Shown piece by piece: positions 46,101-55,356 of a DNA stretch of 64,000 bases (position 1 is the stretch's first letter; every line of letters begins with the position of its first letter). The notes under the pieces are model-generated. The model saw nothing but the letters and a program-made list of their open reading frames with translations, was not told where the DNA came from and made no database searches. The stretch comes from Marthasterias glacialis (lineage: Eukaryota > Echinodermata > Asteroidea > Forcipulatida > Asteriidae): NCBI GenBank assembly GCA_911728455.2, contig OU452235.1:11580634-11644633 (forward strand), written 5' to 3'. The translations under genes and the position numbers were made by a program.

Positions 46101-49009
46101 CTCAGCAAAATTTGAACAACATTTTCCTCTCCTCCCCCATATTGTCAACCCTGTCCAGCCTTTTCTAAGCTCCCTGTTTTGAGGCTACATTACCTGAATC
46201 GTCTTCCTCGTTGCTGATTCATTTTAGCTCTGGGCGCTACTCCATCAACGGCCATGAAGAACACTTTCCTTGGCTTGATAATGCGAAACAGCACCTGGAT
46301 CACAACAAATACATGGAGCTCTTTTTAGTTGTTATGAATGATATTGTGAGATGTGCAACAACCTCCCCATACTTTTTGTATGTACATGTCATACAGTATT
46401 ACAGTTATCTAAAGATGGCAAAACTAAGCTTTCAAAAAGAGTCTGCATGCAGCTTTGCAGAACACGGTTGCAAATTCTATTTCCAATATCTACATGTAGT
46501 TCAGAGGAAACTGTTTTCTATAAGCAGATAGGTGTTGAACATGCGATGTCATCTACATACATGTATAAGAACTCCCAAGCTAAGCCTGTGACGTTAAATA
46601 CAGGTTCTATCTTTCATAACAATACAATAATCTGGTAGGTCGACCTCTTTGTCAGAAAACAAAAGTGTCACAAAAGGTTTCGTTCAAAACAACCTCACCA
46701 AACTTCAGCTGAATGATCCAATGCTAAAATTACTGGACTGGTGGTCCAGGGATTATTTTAGGAATGTATTAGTGCTTGAGCTTCTGTATGGGTCCCTCAC
46801 AAAGCACGCACATAACACTGGTTATTGTCAAAGACCAGTATCCACATTTTGTGTGGCCCAACATATTACAAGAAATAACAAACCCGTGAAAGTTTAAGCT
46901 CAATCGGTCATCAGATTCATAAGAAAATAGTGAAAACCACGTCATACGTTTTCATTCATTTCAAACATTGAATTTTTGTAATCGCGAGATCAAAACTACT
47001 TGTCGTTCTCCAAAATTATTAAATTAAGGATAAATATTTCAAGGGGCAAGTTTTTTACCATGACCATCTTTATCCATGTGCAAATCTGTGAATGTTCATA
47101 TTTTCAATCTTACCAATGTTGTACACAACCTTTAATTTTATGTTCAGTAAAAAGCATTTTACCTCGATATAGTGAAATATTGCCTTGAAAATCTGTTCCT
47201 CTGTGATGCGGAAATGAACATCTTCATCATTCGGATGGGAGCAAGGATGGATGATACCATTCATGTCCAGGTAAAGATTATCAAATTCTGGAATCTAGAA
47301 GGGGGAATAAAACGCTGTATTAACATTCAAAGTCTGGTTATGGTTTCCCTAACAGACTGAACCAACCTTTGCTCATGTCCTATAACCTGTTAGAGTGGAG
47401 TGGCGTTTCGTGCATGGACTCAAGCATGTCAACTTATGTTGTCAGAGTGTGGGGTCCAGTTCCTGGTCATGGCACTTGTGTCAGTGTGTCCCTGAGCAAG
47501 ACACTCAACCATAATTGCTTTAATGTCCTTCAGATGGGACGTTAACATGGTTACGCCGTAGGTCCCGTATGTTGTTCAATGCACGTTAATGAACCCAGTA
47601 CAGAGAACGGGGTTTTCCCCGGAGTTTCTCTCATGGTTGACTGCAGACTGCGGGTATAGAGCCACATCACCTTTTACAATGTACAAGGTGCTATAAATGG
47701 GTCTCACAATTCATACAGGCATGCAACTTGGACTTAACAAAAAACAAGGAATTTCCAATCTTTATATGACTTTGTACAATGTTTATCAATTTTCAATGGC
47801 ATAAGTGTGAGGTGAAAAACGAGGAAATCAGCTGATCCGAGGAAAATTTGCATGCCTCTTCATAAACTTAGCATACTGTACATGTACCTCCCTGCCTGTC
47901 ATAAAACAAAGCGCTTTGAGATGTTTGTACATGTAGATAAAGCGCTACATGTTCATGTGTACATGTATATGATAATAATCAAGTTTTATTTCTACGTGTG
48001 TATTACAGCATTTTAACCAGTTGCTGCTAGGTTTCTTTTTTGTTGTTGTTGTTGTTCCCTCTCCCTGGCAGGAATCTTTTGGCGGAATTGACGGAATCTG
48101 TTTTCCTTCAGGGTACCGCTGGCACAAAGAAACCCGACTTGACAATGCAAAGAGAAGAAAGATTCTCTTTATTGGATCGTCCGTTTTGTTTTCTCAACCG
48201 AGAAAATGTCAAATTCACGCACCGTGAACTGCACGACATCGGCATATGAGTGGTACTAAACATTTGACCATTGTGCCAAAATACCATGAATGAACAATGG
48301 TGGAAGTATCTCGATCTCGGTCCGGGCATCAGCGAACACGCAATCCCCGCAGCGTTAATGCGACTTTTTTAAAGTCAGGAAACAGTCGTGACATTAGTAA
48401 CCAAAATGGCGATTGTAACGGCAGGGTTGTCTGAGGCCCTAAAAATCATTGATTTGGAGGAAAGAAAATGATGGTGAGTACAATTGAATGCATTTTAATT
48501 CACCTTAAACATTTGGAAAAGACAGTAGGCGAATTTTGAGCAATTCTGTTAAGTCTAAGGCATTTTTTTTAACAGAGGTGTTTTAAATTCTCCTGACCAT
48601 CGCAGTGACTGGGGCGCTAGTGTAGTACGACAGATAATGTCAAAATCTCAAAAAAGGAGTACAGTGCCCCTGTTACTGGGTCTAGGACTCTAGGAGGAGT
48701 GGAGTGGAGGTAGTCCAACGTTGGAACTATTTATGGGGCAGTAGATGTCTTTGGTGGAGTACTGCCAGTAATCCACAAAAAGACACCTACGTACCATTAC
48801 AAGTACTGTACATATGTATATTGTGTAATATTAAAGGCTTCTATTATTAAATAAGGTGACATAACAAAAAACAAAAAGTCACACTCACTGGCCACACACT
48901 GACACACACTGCACTGACAAAGACACAGTTTTACCTGATTTTCTTTCACAACTTCACTCAGACATGGATACCTCTCACTGATCCAGCGATAGAACTTGGG
49001 AACACCCAT
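24320..49009 (-). CDS. XRN1: XRN1, 5'-3' exoribonuclease 1, 27 exons, 3' end outside the window
   Basis: XRN1 degrades decapped 5'-monophosphate RNA in the cytoplasm, the last step of 5'-3' mRNA decay. I identified it from close agreement with the metazoan protein over 1,134 residues. Exons, in transcript order: 48935-49009, 47163-47294, 46194-46294, 45498-45705, 45279-45389, 44236-44409, 43372-43537, 42950-43017, 41922-42053, 41215-41323, 40032-40131, 39612-39701, 37833-37989, 36341-36460, 34728-34897, 33963-34089, 33070-33162, 31901-32004, 30838-30966, 30363-30437, 29536-29623, 28429-28629, 28083-28198, 27134-27289, 26133-26340, 25387-25446, 24320-24452. All borders are GT-AG and all phases join. 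The start [10 protein letters not shown] is the invariant family N-terminus. Exon 27 ends with a normal donor (CAG|GTATAG), so the gene continues to the left. The exon 23 donor could alternatively be six bases earlier (28089) in the same phase. Confidence 0.96.
24560..24860 (+). mobile_element. LINE relic: C-terminal end of reverse transcriptase
   Basis: Translation gives [19 protein letters not shown], a stop, then after a one-base shift [18 protein letters not shown]. This is the usual C-terminal end of CR1/L2/Jockey-type LINE proteins (LWNSLP...FKSKLKTHLF). It lies in XRN1 intron 26 and is not functional. Confidence 0.7.
25690..26045 (-). mobile_element. SINE family 2, copy in reverse orientation
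   Basis: On the minus strand it reads CCTTGAGCAAGAAACTTAACC, then ACCATAATTG and CTTCAGATGGGAC. This agrees with the copy at 47395-47725. It lies in XRN1 intron 25 and is degenerate. Confidence 0.6.
27470..27935. repeat. Hexamer array (CCCAAG/CCCTAG)n in XRN1 intron 23
   Basis: About 460 bases are made of variants of CCCAAG, CCCTAG and CCCATG. In the sense of the XRN1 transcript the repeat is G-rich, with GGG every six bases, so the pre-mRNA could form G-quadruplexes. Long open frames on both strands here are artefacts of the repeat. Confidence 0.95.
28429..34897 (-). CDS. XRN1: XRN1 exons 15-22: end of nuclease core, PAZ/Tudor and KOW-like domains
   Basis: Residues 582-910. Exon 15 completes the nuclease core ([19 protein letters not shown]). 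Exons 16-22 cover the PAZ/Tudor-like D1 and KOW-like D2 domains known from XRN1 structures. Examples are [35 protein letters not shown] and [17 protein letters not shown]. These domains brace the nuclease core. Domain limits are by analogy with the known family and are approximate. Confidence 0.92.
28862..29105 (-). mobile_element. SINE family 1, tRNA-derived, reverse copy
   Basis: On the minus strand the head reads GGCAGTCTCGGTAGTCTAGT, then TGGTAAGACATC, and a B-box-like GTGGTTCGATTCCCACC. The tRNA-like head plus tail of about 130 bases matches 29110-29295 and 41425-41680. It lies in XRN1 intron 21. Confidence 0.8.
29110..29295 (+). mobile_element. SINE family 1, tRNA-derived, forward copy
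   Basis: GGCAATCTTGGTGGTCTAGC, TTAAGACATCTG and the B-box-like GGGTTTGATTCACATCC are visible. It sits head to head with the copy at 28862-29105, so the intron contains a close inverted SINE pair. Confidence 0.8.
29953..30171. mobile_element. MITE-like element, ends AGAGCAAGTTCGATCAAG
   Basis: The left end AGAGCAAGTTCGATCAAGGA and the right end TTCTTGATCGAACTTGCTCT form inverted repeats of about 20 bases around 180 bases of non-coding sequence, in XRN1 intron 20. Confidence 0.75.
32317..32582. mobile_element. MITE-like element, ends TAAGGCCCGTTTCAAACG
   Basis: The left end TAAGGCCCGTTTCAAACG is inverted at the right as CGTTTGAAACCGGCCTTA. The inside has repeated TTTCAAACGYCRTGCT steps. It lies in XRN1 intron 17. 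Confidence 0.75.
36341..42053 (-). CDS. XRN1: XRN1 exons 9-14: linker and CR2
   Basis: Residues 346-581. Exons 9-11 encode the charged linker ([10 protein letters not shown], then [12 protein letters not shown]), the part that varies most within the family. Exons 12-14 encode CR2, with [46 protein letters not shown] and [14 protein letters not shown]2 closes the active-site pocket around CR1. Confidence 0.95.
37617..37780. mobile_element. Palindromic MITE, GCTTAAGCAGCTCTATGAAAT family, copy 1
   Basis: The left end GGGCCCAATTTCATAGAACT is inverted at the right as AGCTCTATGAATTTGGGCCC. Sister copies lie at 44635-44825, 58831-59024 and 61536-61730. It lies in XRN1 intron 13. Confidence 0.8.
38500..38885 (+). 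repeat. Dispersed repeat, copy 1
   Basis: Several blocks match 48005-48335 in reverse orientation: CTTCCACCATTGTTTATTCAT, GTGAATTTGACATTTTCTCA, AACAAAACGGACAATCCAAT and GTCAGGGTTTCTTTGTGCCA. It lies in XRN1 intron 12. The open frame inside (38665-39033) shows no known domain. Confidence 0.7.
40330..40510. mobile_element. Hairpin MITE with AATGAATGTTTATGAG ends
   Basis: The left end AATGAATGTTTATGAGTACA is inverted at the right near ACATTCATTATTTG. The centre is AACGAGGCGAAGCTGAGTTG. It is the same family as 5455-5605, and lies in XRN1 intron 10. Confidence 0.7.
41425..41680 (-). mobile_element. SINE family 1, tRNA-derived, third copy
   Basis: On the minus strand the head reads GGCAATCTCGGTGGTCTAGT, then TGGTTAGACATGTGCTCTAG. 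The B box has decayed. The tail CAGTGCTTAACAAACATCAG matches the other copies. It lies in XRN1 intron 9. Confidence 0.8.
41710..41879. repeat. Long inverted repeat, 65-base arms, in XRN1 intron 9
   Basis: The left arm 41710-41774 and the right arm 41815-41879 are complementary. The inner 48 bases (GGTGACACCATGTAACAACT through CTCTGAGAAG) match without a break, around a 40-base loop containing CAACGTTTCGGACAG. The transcript would fold into one long hairpin. Confidence 0.9.
42620..42840 (-). mobile_element. LINE relic: C-terminal end of reverse transcriptase
   Basis: On the minus strand the text [12 protein letters not shown], then after a frame break [20 protein letters not shown] and [11 protein letters not shown], follows the pattern of the C-terminal end of LINE proteins. 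It lies in XRN1 intron 8 and is broken by a frameshift. Confidence 0.55.
42950..49009 (-). CDS. XRN1: XRN1 exons 1-8: catalytic region CR1
   Basis: This part covers residues 1-345. The metal-binding acidic residues sit at the same numbers as in the human protein: Asp35 (NLYLD), Asp86 (AVDGVAP), Glu176 and Glu178 (PGEGEHK), Asp206 and Asp208 (GLDADL), and Asp292 (VGNDF). The basic patch for 5'-phosphate binding includes [17 protein letters not shown] at 93-109. His41 in [10 protein letters not shown] is kept. Nothing suggests loss of activity. This list repeats part of the whole-gene entry. Confidence 0.95.
44635..44825. mobile_element. Palindromic MITE, GCTTAAGCAGCTCTATGAAAT family, copy 2
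   Basis: Ends GGCCCAGTTTCATAAAGCTG and TTTATGAAATTGGGCTC. It is the most diverged of the four copies, with GTTAAGAAG in place of CTTAAGCAC. It lies in XRN1 intron 5. Confidence 0.7.
47395..47725 (+). mobile_element. SINE family 2, forward copy
   Basis: GTGGGGTCCAGTTCCTGGTC resembles a tRNA B box, followed by CCTGAGCAAGACACTCAACC, then CTTCAGATGGGACG and a tail ending TACAAGGTGCTATAAATGG. It lies in XRN1 intron 1. Confidence 0.65.
48005..48335 (-). repeat. Dispersed repeat, copy 2 (reverse of 38500-38885)
   Basis: It carries the same blocks as copy 1 on the opposite strand, including GGCACAAAGAAACCCGACTT and TTCATTCATGGTATTTTGGC (minus strand). It lies in XRN1 intron 1, with a (GTT)n run at about 48040. 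Confidence 0.7.
48605..48686. mobile_element. MITE with CCAGTAACTGGGGCGCTGTAC arms, partial copy
   Basis: ACTGGGGCGCTAGTGTAGTA through GTGCCCCTGTTACTGGGTCTA matches the complete copy at 52211-52327 with a shortened left arm. It lies in XRN1 intron 1. Confidence 0.75.
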
Positions 49010-49300
49010 GATGTTGTCTTCTGATTGTCAAAATCGAATCTTGCAGGCAATTATAAAAAACAACTTTTCTCGTTCTTCGTAGTCGGTTTTCCCCACGATG
49101 TGCAATCACTGATCAGTTTGATTGAGTTATTCAAAACGAAACGCACATAGTTATGAAATGAGTGCAGTAACCAGACCATCAGGCAGGTAACCAGACTGAA
49201 GATCAAAGCTAGCCGCAAATCAAGCCGCAAACTTTACAAACCACACGGCCGGGTGGCAGGAGTGGGCGGGGGAGGGCGTGGGGGGGGGGGCTCAATTCAA
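49010..49300 (-). promoter_or_regulatory. XRN1: Probable XRN1 5' UTR and promoter region
   Basis: The start codon context on the minus strand is ACATCATGGGTG, a fair Kozak match with G at +4. No TATA box stands out. A G-run lies at about 49277-49290. The extent is inferred from position only. Confidence 0.4.
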
Positions 49301-49609
49301 AGTCCGGTCCACCGATAACACAAAGCAGCAAGAGCCAAGTCACTGAAACTAAGAGCCTATATTTGTAAAAGTGTTGGAGGATAAAACCAAAATTGAAACG
49401 ATAACAAATAATATAGTGAGCGCTACAGCGAGTGAGTGATACAACTGAATATCTGATGGGGGATGTCTTTCTTCAGAGCCAACCTACTTTTATAGTCAAG
49501 TCTTGATGATACTCCTTTTAATTCTGGATGTGTGTTATAATGCACTACATGGGCGATCCCCCCCCCCTGCCCCCCAAACACTTGGAAACCCTTTGTCCTT
49601 TCTTATGTG

Positions 49610-50331
49610 TCATTTTCTTTTATTTTAACGGAGCTCATTTTAATTGAGCTCATCTTAATTGTCAAGAACTTTGTCGATTGATGTTCACCTTATTTGTTAA
49701 AACTTGATTGATAAATATCAGTTTTATTTCTTGCTTGTGTAAGCTCATTTCTTATTCTTGAATGTATTGCTTCATGCATTTAATCTGTTGTTATTGGTTT
49801 ATAAGTTTTTATATTATTAATTATGTTTTATTTATTTTTTGTACATCATTTTATATTTTTATTGACCATGTTGTTTATATTAATTTATTGTTTTATATTT
49901 TTGTCTCTTTATTATGTTTAGTCTGTGTTCAATGTCATTTGATGCCCGTGGTTTTATTCAAAATATGTTCATTTATTTGTTCATTCTATAGATTTTAATT
50001 ATTTATTTGTTATAGCTATTTTATATATTCATACTCTGTTCTTTGATTGGTTAAACAGGCTTTCGAGCTATAGTGTAGTGGTACACTTTTGTTTATCCTG
50101 GCCGTCTTAGAAATGGATTGTTCCCCTCGTAGAGTCCTGTCCCTCCCTTCTTCCTTCCTCCTCCCCATCCCTTACCTGTCCCATACCCCCTTGGTTTAAT
50201 CTTCTTTTTTGTTACCTTGTTTCCAGTTACATACATGTATTCCCGTTTTGTTAAACCTAATTATCCTTTGTACTATCTGTATGTTGTTGTTGTTTTTTGA
50301 CAATGGCCGAATAAATAATAATAATAATAGT
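49610..50331 (+). other. AT-rich stretch ending in an (AAT)n tail
   Basis: No gene seen. The stretch is very T-rich. It ends GACAATGGCCGAATAAATAA with AAT repeats at 50309-50331, a form common at LINE 3' ends. I could not recognise coding sequence of a LINE upstream. An open frame at 49762-49998 reflects base composition only. Confidence 0.4.
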
Positions 50332-50688
50332 AATTGCATTGTTTTTCAGTGACAATGAAAAAAATAGGCAAGAGTGCATTATTTTAACAAGTTCGGCTGG
50401 CATGGTGTTTGAGTGCAGGTAAAGTTTTAACCACTGCTCTTGAAGTGAAGAAGTGAAATAGTCAAAAAAGAAAGAATTTGGTACTGTGATTGTCAACTTT
50501 TGCAATGAAATTGCTTGTACCTGCCAGTAATACATGTACTCCTCTATGACTATTATATTATTATGCACCCATCAAAAATACTATAAAGCCATTGAAGTTT
50601 TGGTATATAAAACTTTTTAAATGATGAATTGGCTTCATAGAGAATCAAAACAAAAGAATTAACCTCTTTATTATTAAATAATGTTGGA

Positions 50689-50696
50689 GAAAAAAA
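50689..50696 (-). terminator. Pol III terminator of tRNA-Arg
   Basis: The minus-strand sequence just after the tRNA is AATTTTTTTC, a T-run of the type that ends pol III transcription. Confidence 0.7.
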
Positions 50697-50698
50697 TT

Positions 50699-50772
50699 CA
50701 TCCCCGGTGGGACTCGAACCCACAACCTTTGAATTAGAAGTCCAACGCGCTAATCCATTGCGCCACGGGGAT
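50699..50772 (-). tRNA. tRNA-Arg (anticodon TCT), intronless
   Basis: The 74 bases fold as a full cloverleaf. The acceptor ATCCCCG pairs with CGGGGAT with discriminator G. The D stem is GCGC/GCGC, the anticodon stem is TTGGA/TTCAA with loop CTTCTAA, and the T arm is GTGGG TTCGAGT CCCAC. The B box GGTTCGAGTCC is intact. A run of seven T follows the 3' end on the minus strand as a pol III terminator. The anticodon TCT reads AGA. There is no intron after position 37, whereas some vertebrate tRNA-Arg(TCT) genes have one. Confidence 0.94.
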
Positions 50773-50774
50773 GT

Positions 50775-51915
50775 GCTTAATCACGTGAGGTGAAAAGAAA
50801 GCTTATATAATTTAGTTTATTAAAGGAAAGGCGACAGTTTTTTTCAATACATACATTTAGTGGAATAGTTACTTATTTTGGGCTTTGTTTCATGAAAAAA
50901 TTGTTCTCAATTGTATAATATGGTTAATTTCAAAGAAATGTAGCTTCAATGAGCAGTCAATCTCGTACGATGACTGCAATACCCTGGCGCGATCTGTCTT
51001 CTATAATGATAAAGGCCACGGGTACGACCGATTAAAATTACTTGTGTAGTTCCCCAATGCTATTGGGCACGATGTTGTCCAGTAGTAGTAGTTCTGGTTA
51101 CGTGACGTCATTTCAACGCTGATCGGGGATTCTCTCGGCCTCGGTTAAAAAATATACTTACGGTAAATCTCCTTTTTCTGCAGTAATAAGTTGTATTTAT
51201 AATGTACTTTCAAGAAATGTTTTATTTGACAGAACAATTATCCCACAGGCTTATTTTAATTCTGTATTGAAATGTTTATATTGTGTTTTTACAAATCATA
51301 AATCGTCGTGTCAACAAACGTCAACACACATGACACAAAACAAAGTTGAGTTGACCGTCCATTAATTGGCATTATGGGAGCAATAAACTACAACAAGTAG
51401 AATTGCTCCAGACCATGAGTTGACCATGTAATACATGATCGATGGACTAGGCAGGCATACATGATGTAAGCCTGCCTAGTCCATCAATCATCGTCATGAT
51501 CATGGACTGGAGTTGAGGATTCATGTCAGTACAGTTACTGTTAATTTTAGCCCCATGGCCATTAGGGCCTACATGTTAGCGCCCCCCCCCCCCCCCACCT
51601 GCCCACCCCCGCTCTGTCGTCTGAAGACCGAACCCTTGCCCCCACCACCTTTCCCCTTCCCCACCGCCACGGGTTGATAAAACCGTAATTTGCAAGTTAT
51701 CTTTGTCACTTTATATCCATGAGATAGGGCTAGTTAAAATTAACTTAAGTTTTAATGATCAACCTCCCCTCTTTAAAACAATGATTTTTTAACCTTTTCT
51801 TTTTCTTTTTCACTTTGGTGCACTCAAGATGCGTGATTGCACATTGTACTGAATCCTATGTGACGTGTAATTTGGACACTTCCCCTGTTAATTGATAGTA
51901 TTCTCACCAGGCGTC
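50775..51915. other. Intergenic region before the four-pass membrane protein gene
   Basis: No exon could be proven. It holds a hairpin at 51441-51485, a C-run at 51581-51598 and GC-richer sequence at about 51090-51150 (GTGACGTCA, a CRE-like octamer, at about 51102). The region is the likely promoter and 5' UTR of the next gene, inferred from position. Confidence 0.4.
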
Positions 51916-54900
51916 ATGTGGTGGTACGGCTTCTCACACATTGTATTCCATTTCATCAGATGGTTTCCAAAGGATAACAGATTGAAAGTGTGAGTTTATT
52001 TAAAAACAGAGTTTCATTGTGGGTTACTTGCAGTGTTCCAGTGTTCCATTGCTTGAAATACCCACTAGCATGACTGGAACACTGGGCCAAATCCAGAGAT
52101 GTTATCACTGGTCCAGTAACCCCACAACCAAACAAGTCCTGCTGCCTATTGATTTTTTATCTCCTGTAAGAACAAGGACATATTTTTTAAGATGTACTAG
52201 TTTATGCTTACTAGACCCAGTAACTGGGGCGCTGTACTCCTTTTTAGAGATTTTGACATTATCTGTTGTACTAGTGATAATGTCGAAATCTCAGAAAGGA
52301 GTACAGCGCCCCAGTTACTGGGTCTAAGTTTATGCAATCCAGTGGTCACTTGAAGCCCTGAAGCTGAATACTTTTGTACTCATCTGGATGTTCAGTTTGG
52401 CCAATGAATCATTTAAAATGAAAAACATTTTGTAAAATTACATCACTAAGATAACAAGAAAAACCTGTTCACATTATTTGTAACTGAAAGATATTAAATA
52501 ATTAAATGTGTCTTTTTAACTCAGTGCCACTAACAAATGCTGTTTTCCCCGTTGTTCTGTAGTCGTGTAATCATCATACTGTTCTCCTTTGCTCTGCTCT
52601 TCCCTCAACTCTTTGTATTGACGAGGTGAGGATTGTCGTGGATTTCTGGGGGAATATTTTAATCCTGCAATCGTTGAAAAACCTTTTACAAAGTTTTTCC
52701 TTCATAATGTTTCAGAGAAATACTATGCCTTGTGACTTGCCTTTAACAAGGTCTAAGACTTAAAACTTTACCTTCGAGAATACTTGAAGCTAGAGACTTT
52801 AGGCTTGACTCTAGAGATGTAGGAATTGACCCGCAGAGACTTAGGAATTAAAAATAGAGATTTGACACCTGACCATTGAGACATGAGACTTGGCTTGAGA
52901 CTTCAAGACTTGACCCTAGAGACTTGAAAATTGACCCGAAAGACTTGGATGTAAGACTTTGCTCTAGAGATTTAAGACTTGACGCTAGAGACTTACATGT
53001 AGATGATGTAAAACATGACCTCAGAAACTTGATATTAGGATCTTGATGCTTGAGACTTACTTCAAACCTATTACAGGTGCTGCCATATTAAAACATTACT
53101 GCTATTTTCATAAGCTTAATACTCCAGGTATTTGAATAACCGATTCCTATGCCTTATATTTTTGTATGGCTTTGTGATATTTCAGAGAGCACTCCAGTCG
53201 GTACTGTGGCCAGCATCTGTTTGATCAACTCATCGTTTCAATCATCTTCACATTCTGTATGATTGGTAAGTCATATTTGTTGGTGCTCTGTGTACCTCTG
53301 TGATCTAAGACTAAGATCCAAGAAAATAATTAAAGGAGCCAGTCTGTTTCCCTAACAACCTGGGATTTGCCACATTGGTTTGTTTGTAAGTGAAAATTTT
53401 AATCATCTTTTCTAACGCTCCCTCAATTTCAGCTTTCACCATCATCTTTACCTTAATGGACCCTGTACCATTTGAGGTCAAGGTGGTGTTTCACATCTTC
53501 GGAGGGATGGGTTTCATCTTGGGTCTTGTTCTGAGCATATTCACATCCATGGCAGTAGAATGTGTAAGTAGTCCTGACTTAGATGCATCAAATGCCCTGT
53601 AGCAAAACACCATGGGTGCGTTCCACTTAGGCAAATGTTTGCGCCACTGCTTATAAAATGTGCATCACGATCACAGTTTGGACCGGAACGCATTGCATTC
53701 AAAAGCTGTACGTACGTTCACTCTTAATAAATTGTTGGACCAATCATTTCGCAGTATCTATTATTATTCCTTGTGTTGGGCAATGTTCTGTCTTCTGCTC
53801 TTTAAATGAAAAAATAAAATTAGCTGTTACAAACTGCTTACCAACCAAAAGGACCTGTTGTTTCAAATAACACTCAAGATCAACACATTTGTAAACAAGT
53901 ACAATTTAACATAACAACTTTTAAACACTACAAACAATCTGATTTGTTTGAGGTAAGGTTTAGATCAGATGAGTCAACTTTCATGGACTTGGCACTGCTT
54001 TTGTCCGTTTTTTACAAGTAGGCTAACAAATGCTGATACCTCTTCTGTACTGTACTGCCAATTTGCAAATGCCTTTTGTGCCCACTGCATTTCGGTTTGG
54101 AAACATATGTGTAAGTTGGCCAATGCTTGCGTTCACCAAAGGAGAAGCACGCCGGGCCTCAAATTAGCTGAAGCCTGAAAAGCAAGTGATTTCACCTGCA
54201 ATGACTAGTGTTCTAGCTCTTAAGATCCAAGTCAATTTCGACACATTACACTTCGACGAGTTTTAGATGTGTCTTTTGATGGTCTCAATTTTGAACTGTT
54301 CAGGTTTCAAAACTAAGGACTGAAACAAGAAATTTATTTTTGCTTCCATTTCATCCCAGTTAAAAATTTGGAATGCAATATACTTCAGGTTGCAGCATTG
54401 AATGTTTGTATTATTTGTTTGTAGCAAACCAACACGGTGGAGCTTTACTACATGTCCCTTGCCTCTATCATCTTGTGTCTACTGACTATGGGTAAGAAGC
54501 CTCTGCATAATTTTTCCCACCTCCACTTTAGATCACTGCTATGAAACCCTCCCCCTTCTTCACTTTCCGACTGCCATACTGTAAGGATGAGTAAAGCCTT
54601 ATCAGGGATCAAGAGTTAGTACCTGAGAATCTGTTATGACTGGCTTTACTGATTTCCAAACAATTTTCAAAAGGAGTAAGACATTTCTCATTTGTTATAG
54701 ACAAATCCAAGCAGCAATCATGTGCCGCCATTACTGGAAAGGCGTTATATTTTGTATTTTGACATTCCATTCATTACATATAGTCCGTACAGCCTTCATT
54801 TTTGTATACAACATAAGCATCCTCTCCTGATGTTACTGAGGCATCTACGGTATACAAAGCACCAGCTTGACACAAGATAAAAATTGTACGCGCATGTGAG

Positions 54901-55356
54901 CGTTAAAATACGTCCCTATAAAGGTTGAAAAAACATAACGATACAGGACATAAGAAAATGACCAGAAGTAAATTGGTCCAAACTTATCAGAACTAACGAG
55001 ATTCACACCTCAAAATGATGATATCTGGATGCCTGTGAAACCAAAATTGATAGTACATTTAATTTGAAACAACAAAAACACCAGCAGTTTTATTCAGTAT
55101 TGTGCATGTTTGTGTATCATTCCTTTCGCTGAAAAGTAATAAAAGAAACCCCCACAAAAATTGGTTTCAAACATAACGCCAGTATTGAATAAGCACTATT
55201 TTTATTTTCGTTTTTACAATTCCAGTTTTCTTTGTGTTGATGCTTCCTTTCTGGCTGCTCAACCGTTGGTTCCCAAACTCCGTCCTGGATCGGAAAGGAA
55301 GGACTGGCCTCTGCTACGAGCCAACGGAATGCTGCTCATGTCTCTGGCACATCTGA
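51916..55356 (+). CDS. Unrecognised four-pass membrane protein, 6 exons, 181 residues
   Basis: Coding exons are 51916-51989, 52563-52625, 53186-53265, 53433-53563, 54425-54491 and 55226-55356, all with GT-AG borders and joining phases. The protein starts MWWYGFSHIVFHFIRWF. It has four hydrophobic segments: about 26-46 (VRVIIILFSFALLF), 63-82 (LIVSIIFTFCMIGAF), 92-114 (FHIFGGMGFILGLVLSIF) and 126-150 (SLASIILCLLTMVFFVLMLP). It ends in a short Cys-rich tail (YEPTECCSCLWHI) that could be acylated. No signal peptide is evident. An extra upstream exon with an earlier start cannot be excluded. I do not recognise the family, and no function is assigned. Confidence 0.85.
52211..52327. mobile_element. 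Near-complete palindromic MITE in intron 1 of the membrane protein gene
   Basis: Arms of about 50 bases: CTAGACCCAGTAACTGGGGC through GACATTATC, inverted as GATAATGTCGAAATC through CCCAGTTACTGGGTCTA. They are separated by about 12 bases, so the whole element folds on itself. A partial copy lies at 48605-48686. Confidence 0.85.
52735..53060. repeat. Degenerate tandem repeat (GACTTGACCCTAGA)n
   Basis: Variants of GAGACTTGACCCTAGAGACTT recur with irregular spacing of about 15-25 bases across intron 2 of the membrane protein gene. The copies have diverged and no coding potential is seen. Confidence 0.8.

Noticed and set aside
46211..46531. 106-codon frame on the + strand
   Set aside because: It overlaps XRN1 exon 3 in antisense and runs on into the intron; no domain.
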